Shown here: positions 10,051-17,647 of the stretch, piece after piece
Numbering within the stretch: the first letter of the stretch is position 1
Layout: the number at the start of each line of letters is the position of its first letter
Source: Paenibacillus agaridevorans
GTDB taxonomy: Bacteria; Bacillota; Bacilli; Paenibacillales; Paenibacillaceae
Direction of reading: 5' to 3'
NCBI RefSeq assembly: GCF_003112455.1
Contig: NZ_BDQX01000163.1
Span: 71,484 to 105,473, forward strand
DNA: 33,990 nucleotides
The notes under the pieces: generated by a model
Told to the model about the DNA's origin: nothing
Seen by the model: only the letters and a program-made list of their open reading frames with translations
Database searches by the model: none
Program-made: the position numbers and the translations under genes

Positions 10051-12147
10051 CTAAACCAGATATTCGCCCATGATCTCTTCGATATCGAATGGGGTAACCC
10101 CTCCATCGACCGCGAAGATCGACTCCGCCTGCTCCCTGTCATCCACGATTTCGCCTCTAGCCATCGCATGGAGCCGGAACAGATCATGCAAGTCCGGCTT
10201 TCTAAGCCCGCTCATCGCTTGACCCATTAGCGACATCCCCCGTTTGTTTCCCTCTACGTTATTGTTGTAGTCCGGATGTCTCGTAAGAGCAAGGTCGCTC
10301 CAGATAATTACCCGCTCCGCCAAATCCATAATGACGGGAATCGCAATCGTTGTATTCGCAGTCAAATCGATTTTGTCGACCACCGTAGACGGTTCGAAGA
10401 TTTCTCCGGAACCCGGCTTCCTGCGCATCATCCAACCCGCAAAACATTCCGGCAAATCGCAAAACGGCTGCGCGGTGTAAGCTTGCAAAGCAGCGACCAC
10501 GTACCGTCCGCCGTATTCGACGATCGATGGGATATGAAGATCAATAAATTCGCATGCGCCACTAGGAGCAGACACGATATCTCCGCTGTGAACGGCCAGA
10601 TACTTCGAGGAACGCAGGTTCGTATAGGAGATATGCTCGATATAGTTCCACTTGCGATCATATAGAACGGCAGACAAATCAATGTCGACTCGTCCCGTCG
10701 GCTGTCCATCCACTTCCCCTTCTTTCCACCAGTTAAAGAAGCGAACGGTATCCCCCTTGGGCATCGGGACTCGGCTCCCGCGAACGATCGTACGCAAAGC
10801 CTTGCTAGCCGAACGTTGGGAAAACGGAACGAGATACGTGCTTAATCGCTGATCAATGAAAGTCTTGCCCAGCGGGGGCAGTACAGAGAAGCGGCGGATC
10901 AGTTCATGCTCGCATACGTCTACGATCGATTTGCATACCTCGCCAGGGATCTCGGGGAGTGCGTTAGGGATGACGAACGCTTTGGCTACATTACCTTTCG
11001 GGAAAAAAGTTCGCAGTCCGCGAAATTCCGTGCGATGTACGAAATGGCACTTCACCTGCAGCAATACCGGCGTCGAAATCTCATGGACAACTTCCTCAAA
11101 GGCGAGTATCACGTAATCCGCGTGTTCCGTCATACGCGTGAGTTGATCCAGCCTTCTGGCGAATTCGCCCGGACGTTGCATCAACAGATCGATCAGCGAC
11201 CAAACTTGCTTCCATTGGAATGCTAGTTCGACGCTGCCGCCATAAGTAGGGAACGGCTTATGATTACGCAGTATATCAAAAGCTTCATGGCACCGAGAGA
11301 AACGGTTCTTATATTCGGAAGGATGAAGAATTTCGCCAAGTCGAATCCAGCGTTGCTTAAATCTCAGCATATCTTCCGTAATGGGGTAACATTGTTCCAG
11401 CAGGGCGAGCAGCAGCTTTCTTTCCGGGCGCGTGAATTTACGGAATCGGGTTGCTTCGGCCAAGCTTACATCCCCGTCCGACCAAGCGACGGCCAGCCGC
11501 AAAACGTCGGTCGCCGTCTTTATGTATCGGCCGATCGCCTTCGGATCCGCTTTGCGATGCTTGAGAAGCGATCCTGCTACAAATGCGGCATTTTCCTTAA
11601 ATGGAATTTCGGCAGGTAGAATCTCGCTTAGCTCCTCTGCTCCGGCCTGTTGGATCGTTTTGTCGATATCCGTTTTGTCAGTCTCGGAAATCGAACTCTT
11701 GGCCTGCATAAGCTGATGAATCAAAACATGGAATTCTGCCTTCGTTCCCAGATCAATGACTTTAAGTGGGCTCTCCTCCGCTAGCGGCTGCCTGCTCTTA
11801 CTATCGTACAGGGGAAGGTCTAGCGTAAAGTAATGATACAGGGCGTTTAAATACAGGTCCGCCTCGGATTCCTCCATCACTTGCGCAGGGAATCCTGGGT
11901 ACATCGGTCGGTATTCGACATGAGCTCCAACCATCTCATTCAGATGAACGATTAACTCGTTATAAAATACGGCAAATGCTTCCGACGGCATTGTGCTCAC
12001 TTCACTGATTAAGCGGGGCGAGAAACGATATCCTAGACTTTCGATATTTTTCGAAGCGGTAGCCAACCACGCCTTGGAGACGGGATTTCCGCTTAGCCGT
12101 TCCACCACTACCTTGTTTTTCCGGCGCAAATACATACCTTGGATCAT
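10051..12147 (-). CDS. MXAN_6230/SCO0854-family-like protein with C-terminal TerD-like domain
   Basis: This large cytoplasmic protein (698 residues from the chosen start) has no signal peptide or membrane span. The N-terminus (M-Y-L-R-R-K-N-K-V-V-V, then a helical region with H-V-E-Y-R-P-M-Y-P-G-F-P and D-L-Y-L-N-A-L-Y-H-Y) matches what I recall of the MXAN_6230/SCO0854 family. The last third is TerD-like: R-V-D-I-D-L-S-A-V-L-Y-D, I-S-Y-T-N-L-R, H-S-G-D-I, D-L-P-E-C-F-A-G-W-M, G-E-I-F-E-P-S-T-V-V-D-K, then L-T-R-H-P-D-Y-N-N-N-V-E-G-N. Family members I recall carry an extra C-terminal RING-like domain; this one stops at G-E-Y-L-V without it. ATG 12147 is preferred over TTG 12225 because GGGGGTGAG precedes it by about 6 nt. 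TerD domains bind calcium and belong to tellurite/stress systems; the role here is unknown. Confidence 0.8.
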   Translation of the reverse strand: MIQGMYLRRKNKVVVERLSGNPVSKAWLATASKNIESLGYRFSPRLISEVSTMPSEAFAVFYNELIVHLNEMVGAHVEYRPMYPGFPAQVMEESEADLYLNALYHYFTLDLPLYDSKSRQPLAEESPLKVIDLGTKAEFHVLIHQLMQAKSSISETDKTDIDKTIQQAGAEELSEILPAEIPFKENAAFVAGSLLKHRKADPKAIGRYIKTATDVLRLAVAWSDGDVSLAEATRFRKFTRPERKLLLALLEQCYPITEDMLRFKQRWIRLGEILHPSEYKNRFSRCHEAFDILRNHKPFPTYGGSVELAFQWKQVWSLIDLLMQRPGEFARRLDQLTRMTEHADYVILAFEEVVHEISTPVLLQVKCHFVHRTEFRGLRTFFPKGNVAKAFVIPNALPEIPGEVCKSIVDVCEHELIRRFSVLPPLGKTFIDQRLSTYLVPFSQRSASKALRTIVRGSRVPMPKGDTVRFFNWWKEGEVDGQPTGRVDIDLSAVLYDRKWNYIEHISYTNLRSSKYLAVHSGDIVSAPSGACEFIDLHIPSIVEYGGRYVVAALQAYTAQPFCDLPECFAGWMMRRKPGSGEIFEPSTVVDKIDLTANTTIAIPVIMDLAERVIIWSDLALTRHPDYNNNVEGNKRGMSLMGQAMSGLRKPDLHDLFRLHAMARGEIVDDREQAESIFAVDGGVTPFDIEEIMGEYLV

Positions 12148-12235
12148 CGTTAGCTCACCCCCAAAAAAATCTTCAGGAAAGCTGCGCCCTAATTCGCCAA
12201 TTTGAGTTAGAAGGAAGGATCGCAATAGCCTGAAG

Positions 12236-12270
12236 ATCAGAGCCCTGAGCCGTAACTCTAGGGCCCTGAT
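12236..12270. promoter_or_regulatory. Leader hairpin upstream of the TerD-like gene
   Basis: An 11-bp stem (ATCAG.GCCCT/AGGGC.CTGAT type, with one G-U wobble on the minus strand) with a 13-nt loop lies about 90 nt upstream of the start at 12147. It is not followed by a U-run in either direction, so it is not an intrinsic terminator. It could be an mRNA-stabilising or protein-binding leader structure. Confidence 0.35.
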
Positions 12271-12363
12271 GGATGCATCATCTCATTTTTCCGTGGGCCC
12301 GAACAGGGCAAATGTATTACGATCCGATCATAAAATGCTGGAGTTACTCATATTGGGGCATTA

Positions 12364-13698
12364 TTAGCGATAACGATTCGCTTCCATTCGCGCGATCTCA
12401 TCCTGCAGCCCCATCCGCCCCATCTCTTCGACGATCAGCTCCTCGATTACCTCTTCTTTGTACACGTAGGTCTCCAGATGAAGATGGAAGTCTCGAATTA
12501 AAGCCAGCTTGGACGCATAGGTTGCTTTCTCCAAAAAGGCGGATAGCTCTTTCACGCTAATATATTCGTCGAGTACGATCCGGCTATGCTCGCGTCCCGC
12601 ATCCGATAGGTGCTTATTCGTGACGCCTAACCCGCTTTCCGTGTCCAGGATGACCTGCTTGCTTCGTTTCACTCGTACCTTTGCCGAATAGGTATATGGA
12701 TCGGCTATGGACGGCAAACCCGCAATCGCCCCTAGACGCTCCCTTGCAACCCGCATATTCTCAATCTCTTCTTCCGACTCGACGTAACCATCAGGCGCAT
12801 ATTCCGCCATTTCGTCCAAGTACTGGCGTTCGTTGTCGAAGTTTAGGTACAGCAAGCTCGTGTCGATCAACGCAATCCGGAGAAAGTCCCGGATATTGTC
12901 CGCCACAACAATGGCGGGTTCGTCAAAATTCATCGGAGATACCATGACAATAGGGGCTTCTTCTAAATTGTCCACGGATCCGAAATCCGTCAGGAAACCG
13001 AAATGTTCGCCATCGCTGCCAGTCCGTCCAAATGCGACAACATCCAGAGGCGTCCCCGAATATCCGCTGTGCCCGCGATCAGGATAAAAGCCCAGCCACA
13101 CGCCAGGATCGTAACCTTCCTGCTCAAGCTCCGAATAAATATTTATGATGGCATCCAAAGTCGGCGACTCCTCGTATTGGCCGTAGTTGACTTTTCTGCT
13201 TTCTTCCTCCGTAAGTTCGGGCAACTCTTCGTCCTCTTCACCGTAAACGTCGTCATTCTCCTCGGCTGCCGTTATGACGATCCCGCTGTCGGTATCGCTC
13301 CAAGAAACGTTGGTATCGCTGACGTCGCCAAGACGGTACATCTCGATATAGGACGTTCCGTTTACGCTTCGAATAAGGTCCTCTTCCTTCAACCAAAGAT
13401 AACTGGTTTGCCCTTCATCTAATGTCCGGTACGAGATCGTAATGAGACCCGGCTCCCATTCTACTTTCCAGCCCAATTGCTCCAGCACTGCCCGAAGGGG
13501 GAGATATCTTTTCCTTCCATCGAGAAGCACCGGCTTGTCCGACATCAATGGCACACCGTTAATGATGACCGGCAACTCTTTGGACTCAGCCAGTTTGCTC
13601 GCTTCCGCATAGGAGACATCGTTTACCATAGCAGCCCCTAACAGAATAGAGGTACTTAATACGGCAATCCCTAACTTTTTTACGCTTCCCATAAACAT
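12364..13698 (-). CDS. Exported protein with copper-amine-oxidase-type N-domain
   Basis: This secreted protein (444 residues from the chosen start) has a Sec signal peptide (K-K-L-G-I-A-V-L-S-T-S-I-L-L-G-A-A, cleavage likely after V-S-Y-A). Residues about 40-110 are a copper amine oxidase N-terminal-type domain (I-I-N-G-V-P-L, Y-L-P-L-R-A-V-L-E-Q-L-G-W, V-E-W-E-P, I-T-I-S-Y-R), a wall-associated module common in Paenibacillus and not evidence of oxidase activity. A very acidic linker follows (about 140-165). The rest (about 170-444) contains G-F-L-T-D-F-G-S-V and D-N-I-R-D-F-L-R-I-A, vaguely like a SMI1/KNR4 (SUKH) fold, which is unproven. ATG 13698 has GAGGGG 4 nt upstream; ATG 13692 is the alternative with 10-nt spacing. 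The longer frame to 13734 has no ribosome site. Confidence 0.78.
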   Translation of the reverse strand: MFMGSVKKLGIAVLSTSILLGAAMVNDVSYAEASKLAESKELPVIINGVPLMSDKPVLLDGRKRYLPLRAVLEQLGWKVEWEPGLITISYRTLDEGQTSYLWLKEEDLIRSVNGTSYIEMYRLGDVSDTNVSWSDTDSGIVITAAEENDDVYGEEDEELPELTEEESRKVNYGQYEESPTLDAIINIYSELEQEGYDPGVWLGFYPDRGHSGYSGTPLDVVAFGRTGSDGEHFGFLTDFGSVDNLEEAPIVMVSPMNFDEPAIVVADNIRDFLRIALIDTSLLYLNFDNERQYLDEMAEYAPDGYVESEEEIENMRVARERLGAIAGLPSIADPYTYSAKVRVKRSKQVILDTESGLGVTNKHLSDAGREHSRIVLDEYISVKELSAFLEKATYASKLALIRDFHLHLETYVYKEEVIEELIVEEMGRMGLQDEIARMEANRYR

Positions 13699-13870
13699 GC
13701 TGCCCCTCTTCAATAAAATTTCTATATGTTTCATCCGACATTACATTCGCCAACATTCTCCATTTTCCTCCAAAAAGAGCTTGATCTGTTTATGATCATC
13801 GTTATTTACATCGCAACCCGTTCAAAGCTATACTTACAAAACGATGTATGGAGGGGAAGGAACAGAGACA

Positions 13871-14839
13871 ATGAGTGCAAGGGAACAACTGGAGAAAAAT
13901 CAAGTATGGCTCTATGCGATTATTCTCTTGATTGCAGCAGGAGCAGGTTTGATATGGCCGCATGCAAGCGGTCATTTGGATCGTTCCATTTCGATCGTGC
14001 TTGCCATCTTAATGTTCGGTATGTTTACGCAAATACCGTTTCTTCGTCTAAAAGAATCCTTAACGAATCGACAGTTTATTTACGCTCTTTTAATCATGAA
14101 TTACATAGCTGTGCCCCTCATTGTTTGGGGGTTAACTCGGTTTCTTCCGGCCGACCCGGCCCTTTTATTAGGCGTATTTCTAGTTTTGCTTACACCCTGC
14201 ATAGATTACGTCATCGTTTTTACACATCTTGGCCGCGGGGACGAGAAACTTATTCTGGTTGCAACGCCTTTGCTTTTTGTTTCTCAAATGATATTGCTGC
14301 CCTTTTACCTCTGGATATTCATGGGGAATCAAACAGCTGAAGTTGTGAGGGCGCAGCCCTTTCTGGAGGCTTTTTTGGGTCTCATCGCGGTCCCTCTGCT
14401 CCTTGCTCTTCTAACGCAGCTATGGGCGAAAAGGCAGCCGCGCGGCATCGTATTTCTTGATGCCGCAGCATGGCTGCCGGTTCCTTTTATGGCACTGACG
14501 TTATTCGTCGTCTTAGCTTCGCAAATCAGCAAACTATACGAATCCATCAATTATATCAGTCAAGCCATTCCCGTCTACGTTGCTTATATGATCATTGTCC
14601 CACTAGTCGCCCGCTTCGTTGCGCGCATCTTCCGGCTGGATGTCGGAGCAGGGAGAGCGCTGATCTTTAGTAGCGGGACACGCAACTCCCTGGTCGTCCT
14701 GCCTTTTGCGCTTGCATTGCCCGAACCATTAAACGGGTTGGTGTCGGCCGTAATCGTCACTCAAACCATTGTAGAGCTTGTAGGGGAACTTATTTACATC
14801 CGTGTTGTTCCCGGGATTCTGCTCAGAGACAGGCACTAG
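13871..14839 (+). CDS. Acr3/BASS-superfamily permease (arsenite efflux-like)
   Basis: This 322-residue integral membrane protein has about ten predicted spans. It carries L-T-P-C-I-D-Y-V-I-V-F-T near residue 117, equivalent to the Acr3 TM4 region with the functional Cys, followed by the H-L-G-R-G-D-E-K-L loop, and F-S-S-G-T-R-N-S-L-V-V-L-P-F near residue 270 where the family's second discontinuous helix lies. This places it in the bile-acid/arsenite (BASS) superfamily, closest to Acr3-like transporters, which extrude arsenite using the proton gradient. No arsR or arsC is nearby, so arsenic as substrate is only inferred. ATG 13871 is preceded by AAGGA about 9 nt upstream; an upstream in-frame ATG at 13844 overlaps the GGAGGGG ribosome site and is unlikely. 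It ends tail-to-tail with folD. Confidence 0.8.
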   Translation: MSAREQLEKNQVWLYAIILLIAAGAGLIWPHASGHLDRSISIVLAILMFGMFTQIPFLRLKESLTNRQFIYALLIMNYIAVPLIVWGLTRFLPADPALLLGVFLVLLTPCIDYVIVFTHLGRGDEKLILVATPLLFVSQMILLPFYLWIFMGNQTAEVVRAQPFLEAFLGLIAVPLLLALLTQLWAKRQPRGIVFLDAAAWLPVPFMALTLFVVLASQISKLYESINYISQAIPVYVAYMIIVPLVARFVARIFRLDVGAGRALIFSSGTRNSLVVLPFALALPEPLNGLVSAVIVTQTIVELVGELIYIRVVPGILLRDRH

Positions 14840-15693
14840 AGCACCGACTTCGCTAAAAACCGTTCAGCAGCTTCGACCGTATGTTTGAGCAATGCAGCAA
14901 TAGTGACGGGTCCAACGCCAGCCGGAACGGGAGTTATCGCGGAGGCGTTCTCCAGACAAGCTTCGTAATCGACATCTCCGATATTGCCTTTGTTGTAGCC
15001 GGCATCGACGACTACCGCTCCCGGCTTGATCCAGTCGCCCTGAACAAAATTCGGCTTGCCGACAGCAGCAACTACGATATCGCCTAAGCGAACCAGCCTT
15101 GCCAGATTGGCCGTTTTGGAATGACATATTGTCACTGTCGCATTTCTGTTTAGGAGCATAACGGATACCGGTTTCCCAAGGATCGGACTTCTTCCAATTA
15201 CAACGGCATGTTTTCCTTCAATCGGAATATTGTAGTATTCCAAAATGGCGATGATCGCGGCTGGCGTACACGAAGGAAAATCGGCGAAACCAAAGGCGTT
15301 CTGAGCGAATCCTATCGTGGTTACGCCATCTACATCCTTTTCTATTCGGATTGCCTCGAATGCAGCCCTTTCGTCAATATGATGAGGAACGGGATGCTGC
15401 AACAAGATGCCATGAACATGGGGATCATCGTTAAGCTTGTTTATTTTCGCAATCAGCTCTTCTGTCGTGGTAGTCGAAGGAAGTTCAACACGGATGGAGT
15501 GTATACCAAGTCTGGCGCATGCATTTCCTTTCATTCGGACATAAGTGGCTGACGACGGATCGTCGCCAACCAAAATGGTTGCCAGACACGGGACAATTTC
15601 TTTCTCGGAGAGACGTTTGATTTGTTCGACTAATCCCTCCTTCATAGCGGCCGCAACGCGATTACCATCCAAGATCAACTTTTCTTCTTTCAT
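14836..15693 (-). CDS. folD: Bifunctional methylene-THF dehydrogenase/methenyl-THF cyclohydrolase FolD
   Basis: This 285-residue cytoplasmic enzyme oxidises 5,10-methylene-THF to methenyl-THF with NADP and hydrolyses it to 10-formyl-THF, feeding purine synthesis. Diagnostic motifs: S-A-T-Y-V-R-M-K (catalytic Y-x-x-x-K) near residue 50, G-I-L-L-Q-H-P-V-P near 96, D-V-D-G-V-T near 120, C-T-P near 142, the NADP-loop G-R-S-P-I-L-G-K-P near 165, and P-V-P-A-G-V-G-P-V-T near 256. The length is normal for the family. A ZTP riboswitch with terminator sits in its leader, so it should be switched on when ZTP accumulates, i.e. when 10-formyl-THF is short. The stop shares CTAG at 14836-14839 with the opposite permease gene. 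Confidence 0.96.
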   Translation of the reverse strand: MKEEKLILDGNRVAAAMKEGLVEQIKRLSEKEIVPCLATILVGDDPSSATYVRMKGNACARLGIHSIRVELPSTTTTEELIAKINKLNDDPHVHGILLQHPVPHHIDERAAFEAIRIEKDVDGVTTIGFAQNAFGFADFPSCTPAAIIAILEYYNIPIEGKHAVVIGRSPILGKPVSVMLLNRNATVTICHSKTANLARLVRLGDIVVAAVGKPNFVQGDWIKPGAVVVDAGYNKGNIGDVDYEACLENASAITPVPAGVGPVTIAALLKHTVEAAERFLAKSVL

Positions 15694-15725
15694 TCCATCA
15701 GCCCTTTCTGCTCCTGTTCAAACAT

Positions 15726-15753
15726 AAAAAGGCAAGGGGATAATCCCCTTACC
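15726..15753 (-). terminator. Riboswitch expression-platform terminator before folD
   Basis: Minus-strand stem GGTAAGGGGAT/ATCCCCTTGCC (15731-15753) is followed by UUUUU (15726-15730), immediately 3' of the ZTP aptamer. ZTP binding should prevent this terminator from forming (established for the class). Confidence 0.85.
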
Positions 15754-15754
15754 T

Positions 15755-15830
15755 CTGCCCAGGCGTTCGGCCGTATAAAATATGTGCTCCCTCGTGGTAC
15801 CCCACGTTACGCCAGTCACACACACCCTTA
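15755..15830 (-). promoter_or_regulatory. ZTP (pfl) riboswitch aptamer
   Basis: Read on the minus strand, the leader contains the conserved pfl elements in order: GTGTGACTGGCG, then CGTGGGGTACCACG (the P2-like hairpin), GAGGGAGC, and after a variable linker GGCCG...CGCCTGGGCA. This is the known ZTP-binding motif often found before folD and purine genes. The aptamer is followed directly by a terminator hairpin and then folD. Confidence 0.92.
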
Positions 15831-15840
15831 ATCTAGCTCC

Positions 15841-15870
15841 ATTATAGTCCGAACTTTCAAATAACTTCAA
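15841..15870 (-). promoter_or_regulatory. folD promoter
   Basis: Minus-strand TTGAAG (15865-15870), 18-nt spacer, perfect TATAAT (15841-15846). Transcription would begin just upstream of the ZTP aptamer. Confidence 0.7.
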
Positions 15871-15919
15871 GCATTTTGTTTACTTTATTGCCGGTCGCCA
15901 GGACCGGCGGCTGATTCAT

Positions 15920-16990
15920 CTATTGTCTCCCCATGTTTCGCATAAGAAGGCGCGCTTGCTCCATCGTCTGTTCCACGATTTCTGCTGCCCCGCGTTCTTT
16001 GGCTAACCGGAGTCCTTGCCCGGCCCAGAGAGACATAAGCTCTGGATTATTGGCTTTGGAAGCCGCCTGGCGAATTTCTCTCGTCATTGCATGCTGAATC
16101 GGATAGTCGGGGATTTCCCCTTGATAGGTACGCATATCCGTTATGTAATCCGTCAAAATGCCGCGCGCCGCTTTACCCGAATAAGCGGATGTGACCTCGG
16201 TGGCATCTTCGCTGGATGTAAGAATCCTACCTTTGTAGACGGTATGTGCGCCGCTCTCATGGCTTGCCAAAAAAGCGGTTCCCATCTGCACGGCGGAAGC
16301 TCCTAAAACGAGGCTTGCTACAAGCCCGCGACCATCCATAATGCCTCCCGATGCGATAATCGGAATCGACACATGATCCGCGATCTGAGGCACCAAAGCC
16401 ATAGTACCTATCAGAGCGTCGGTCTTACTCGGCAGAAACGACCCCCGATGTCCTCCCGCTTCGCTTCCTTGCGCCACAATCGCGTCTACTCCGGCGGATT
16501 CCAGTTTAATCGCTTCTTCGACCGTCGTTGCCGTGCCGATGACATTAATCCCATGCAGCTTCATGGCTTCCATGATGTCCTGAGACGGTATGCCAAACGT
16601 GAAACTAAACACGGAGACATTTTCTCCCATCACGGCTTGCGCTTGCTCTTCGAACGACTCCGCGTACTTGGGGATTGGCGGATTGGTCGCAATACCTGCC
16701 TCTATGCGATATTTATCAAGATAATGGTTCATTCGAGCAATGGCGTCTGCAGAAGTAGTCGGCTGCTTGGGGACAAACAAGTTGACGCCGAAGGGCCGAT
16801 CAGTCCTTTGTTTGACTTCCCGAATCGTTTGCCTGATTTGTTCCGGCGAAAGATAACCTGCCCCGATGCTCCCAAGTCCTCCGGCGTTTGATACTGCAGC
16901 AACCAGTTCCGGCGTCGAGGGACCACCGGCCATTGGCGCTTGCAATATAGGGTATTGAATGGCGAGTCGGCGTGTCAGTTCGGTTTCCAT
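15920..16990 (-). CDS. Nitronate monooxygenase (2-nitropropane dioxygenase family)
   Basis: This 356-residue FMN-dependent TIM-barrel enzyme would oxidise nitronates such as propionate-3-nitronate to carbonyl compounds and nitrite. Family motifs: P-I-L-Q-A-P-M-A-G-G near residue 15, S-N-A-G-G-L-G-S-I-G-A-G-Y near 34, V-N-L-F-V-P near 68, A-Q-G-S-E-A-G-G-H-R-G near 175, I-I-A-S-G-G-I-M-D-G-R-G near 210, and G-A-S-A-V-Q-M-G-T-A-F near 230. The length matches class I enzymes. GAGGAGG sits about 7 nt before the ATG. It lies 15 nt downstream of the frataxin-like gene and is probably co-transcribed with it. The substrate in this organism is not evident from sequence, and related family members may act on other compounds. 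Confidence 0.9.
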   Translation of the reverse strand: METELTRRLAIQYPILQAPMAGGPSTPELVAAVSNAGGLGSIGAGYLSPEQIRQTIREVKQRTDRPFGVNLFVPKQPTTSADAIARMNHYLDKYRIEAGIATNPPIPKYAESFEEQAQAVMGENVSVFSFTFGIPSQDIMEAMKLHGINVIGTATTVEEAIKLESAGVDAIVAQGSEAGGHRGSFLPSKTDALIGTMALVPQIADHVSIPIIASGGIMDGRGLVASLVLGASAVQMGTAFLASHESGAHTVYKGRILTSSEDATEVTSAYSGKAARGILTDYITDMRTYQGEIPDYPIQHAMTREIRQAASKANNPELMSLWAGQGLRLAKERGAAEIVEQTMEQARLLMRNMGRQ

Positions 16991-17005
16991 GCTCTTCCTC
17001 CTCTA

Positions 17006-17377
17006 CTATTTGCGCCAAAATGTCGTGCAGTCCGCCTTATCATGGATATTAAACTCGATCATTTTCTCTAATAAGCCGTAGTCAAACGGACGGTTCCACT
17101 TAAAGCGAACCAGCTCTTTGGTATGATCATGTCCAGCTTGTACAATTTCATCTGCAAAATAGTTCATGCCTGCTCGCTCAGGCGCAACAGCCATATGCTG
17201 TTTGGACACGCTGAAGCCTATAATAAAAGTGTCGTGGTCGGTGAACATCGGCTGATTCCAAGCCAGCTTAGGCACCAGCTCCGGGAACTTCTCCTTCACC
17301 CAGGCAAATACCTCTTCCACCCGTGCCCGGTGCTCCGGGTTTCCGATGCCATCCAAATATTCCGCAAATGCTTCCAT
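17006..17377 (-). CDS. fra: Frataxin-like intracellular iron chaperone (Fra/YdhG, DUF1801)
   Basis: This 123-residue soluble protein is nearly full length relative to B. subtilis Fra (YdhG, about 124 residues). Recognisable family features: A-E-Y-L-D-G-I near the N-terminus, P-K-L-A-W-N-Q-P-M-F in the middle, F-I-I-G-F-S-V-S-K-Q-H-M-A-V-A-P, and the C-terminus L-L-E-K-M-I-E-F-N-I-H-D-K-A-D-C-T-T-F-W. In B. subtilis the protein delivers iron for Fe-S cluster assembly and to ferrochelatase. GAAGGAG stands about 10 nt before the ATG. It is the first gene of a likely two-gene unit with nitronate monooxygenase; a functional reason for that pairing is not obvious. Confidence 0.85.
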   Translation of the reverse strand: MEAFAEYLDGIGNPEHRARVEEVFAWVKEKFPELVPKLAWNQPMFTDHDTFIIGFSVSKQHMAVAPERAGMNYFADEIVQAGHDHTKELVRFKWNRPFDYGLLEKMIEFNIHDKADCTTFWRK

Positions 17378-17495
17378 GTATGATTCACTCCTTCAAAAAA
17401 GATAAGATACGCTCCTGCGCTTCGAGTCTTCAATCGTATACTGACATATAACTTTGCCGAATTCAACCTCCTATACATGCTTATGTGATTAAATA

Positions 17496-17568
17496 AAAGG
17501 AAAAACTCCCTTTAATTGAATGACTTTCCGTTTCTTCGACACGCCAGAGGGAAATTCTCCCTCTAATC
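17496..17568. repeat. Degenerate ~51-bp-period repeat, left arm
   Basis: CTCCCTTTAAT begins at 17507 and CTCCCTCTAAT at 17558, exactly 51 nt apart. Each is preceded by a complementary GGGA/GGAA-type half, so each unit centre can form a short hairpin (AGAGGGA-aattc-TCCCTCT at 17546-17564). Two similar copies, again 51 nt apart, lie on the other side of the IS element. Confidence 0.6.
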
Positions 17569-17647
17569 CAAGTAGAAAGGAGGGCGGACAGCGATTCGGC
17601 CTAAATTAGTGGTAGGATTGGACCTCTGTCAAGAAAGTAGACATCAT

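Noticed and set aside
15755..15830. THF riboswitch before folD
   Set aside because: THF riboswitches also precede folate genes, but the GACTGGCG, GAGGGAGC and CCTGGGC elements are those of the ZTP (pfl) class.
17296..17478. 60-codon minus-strand frame upstream of and overlapping the frataxin-like gene
   Set aside because: It has a nearby AGGAGG that lies after, not before, its ATG, and most of it overlaps fra in another frame.
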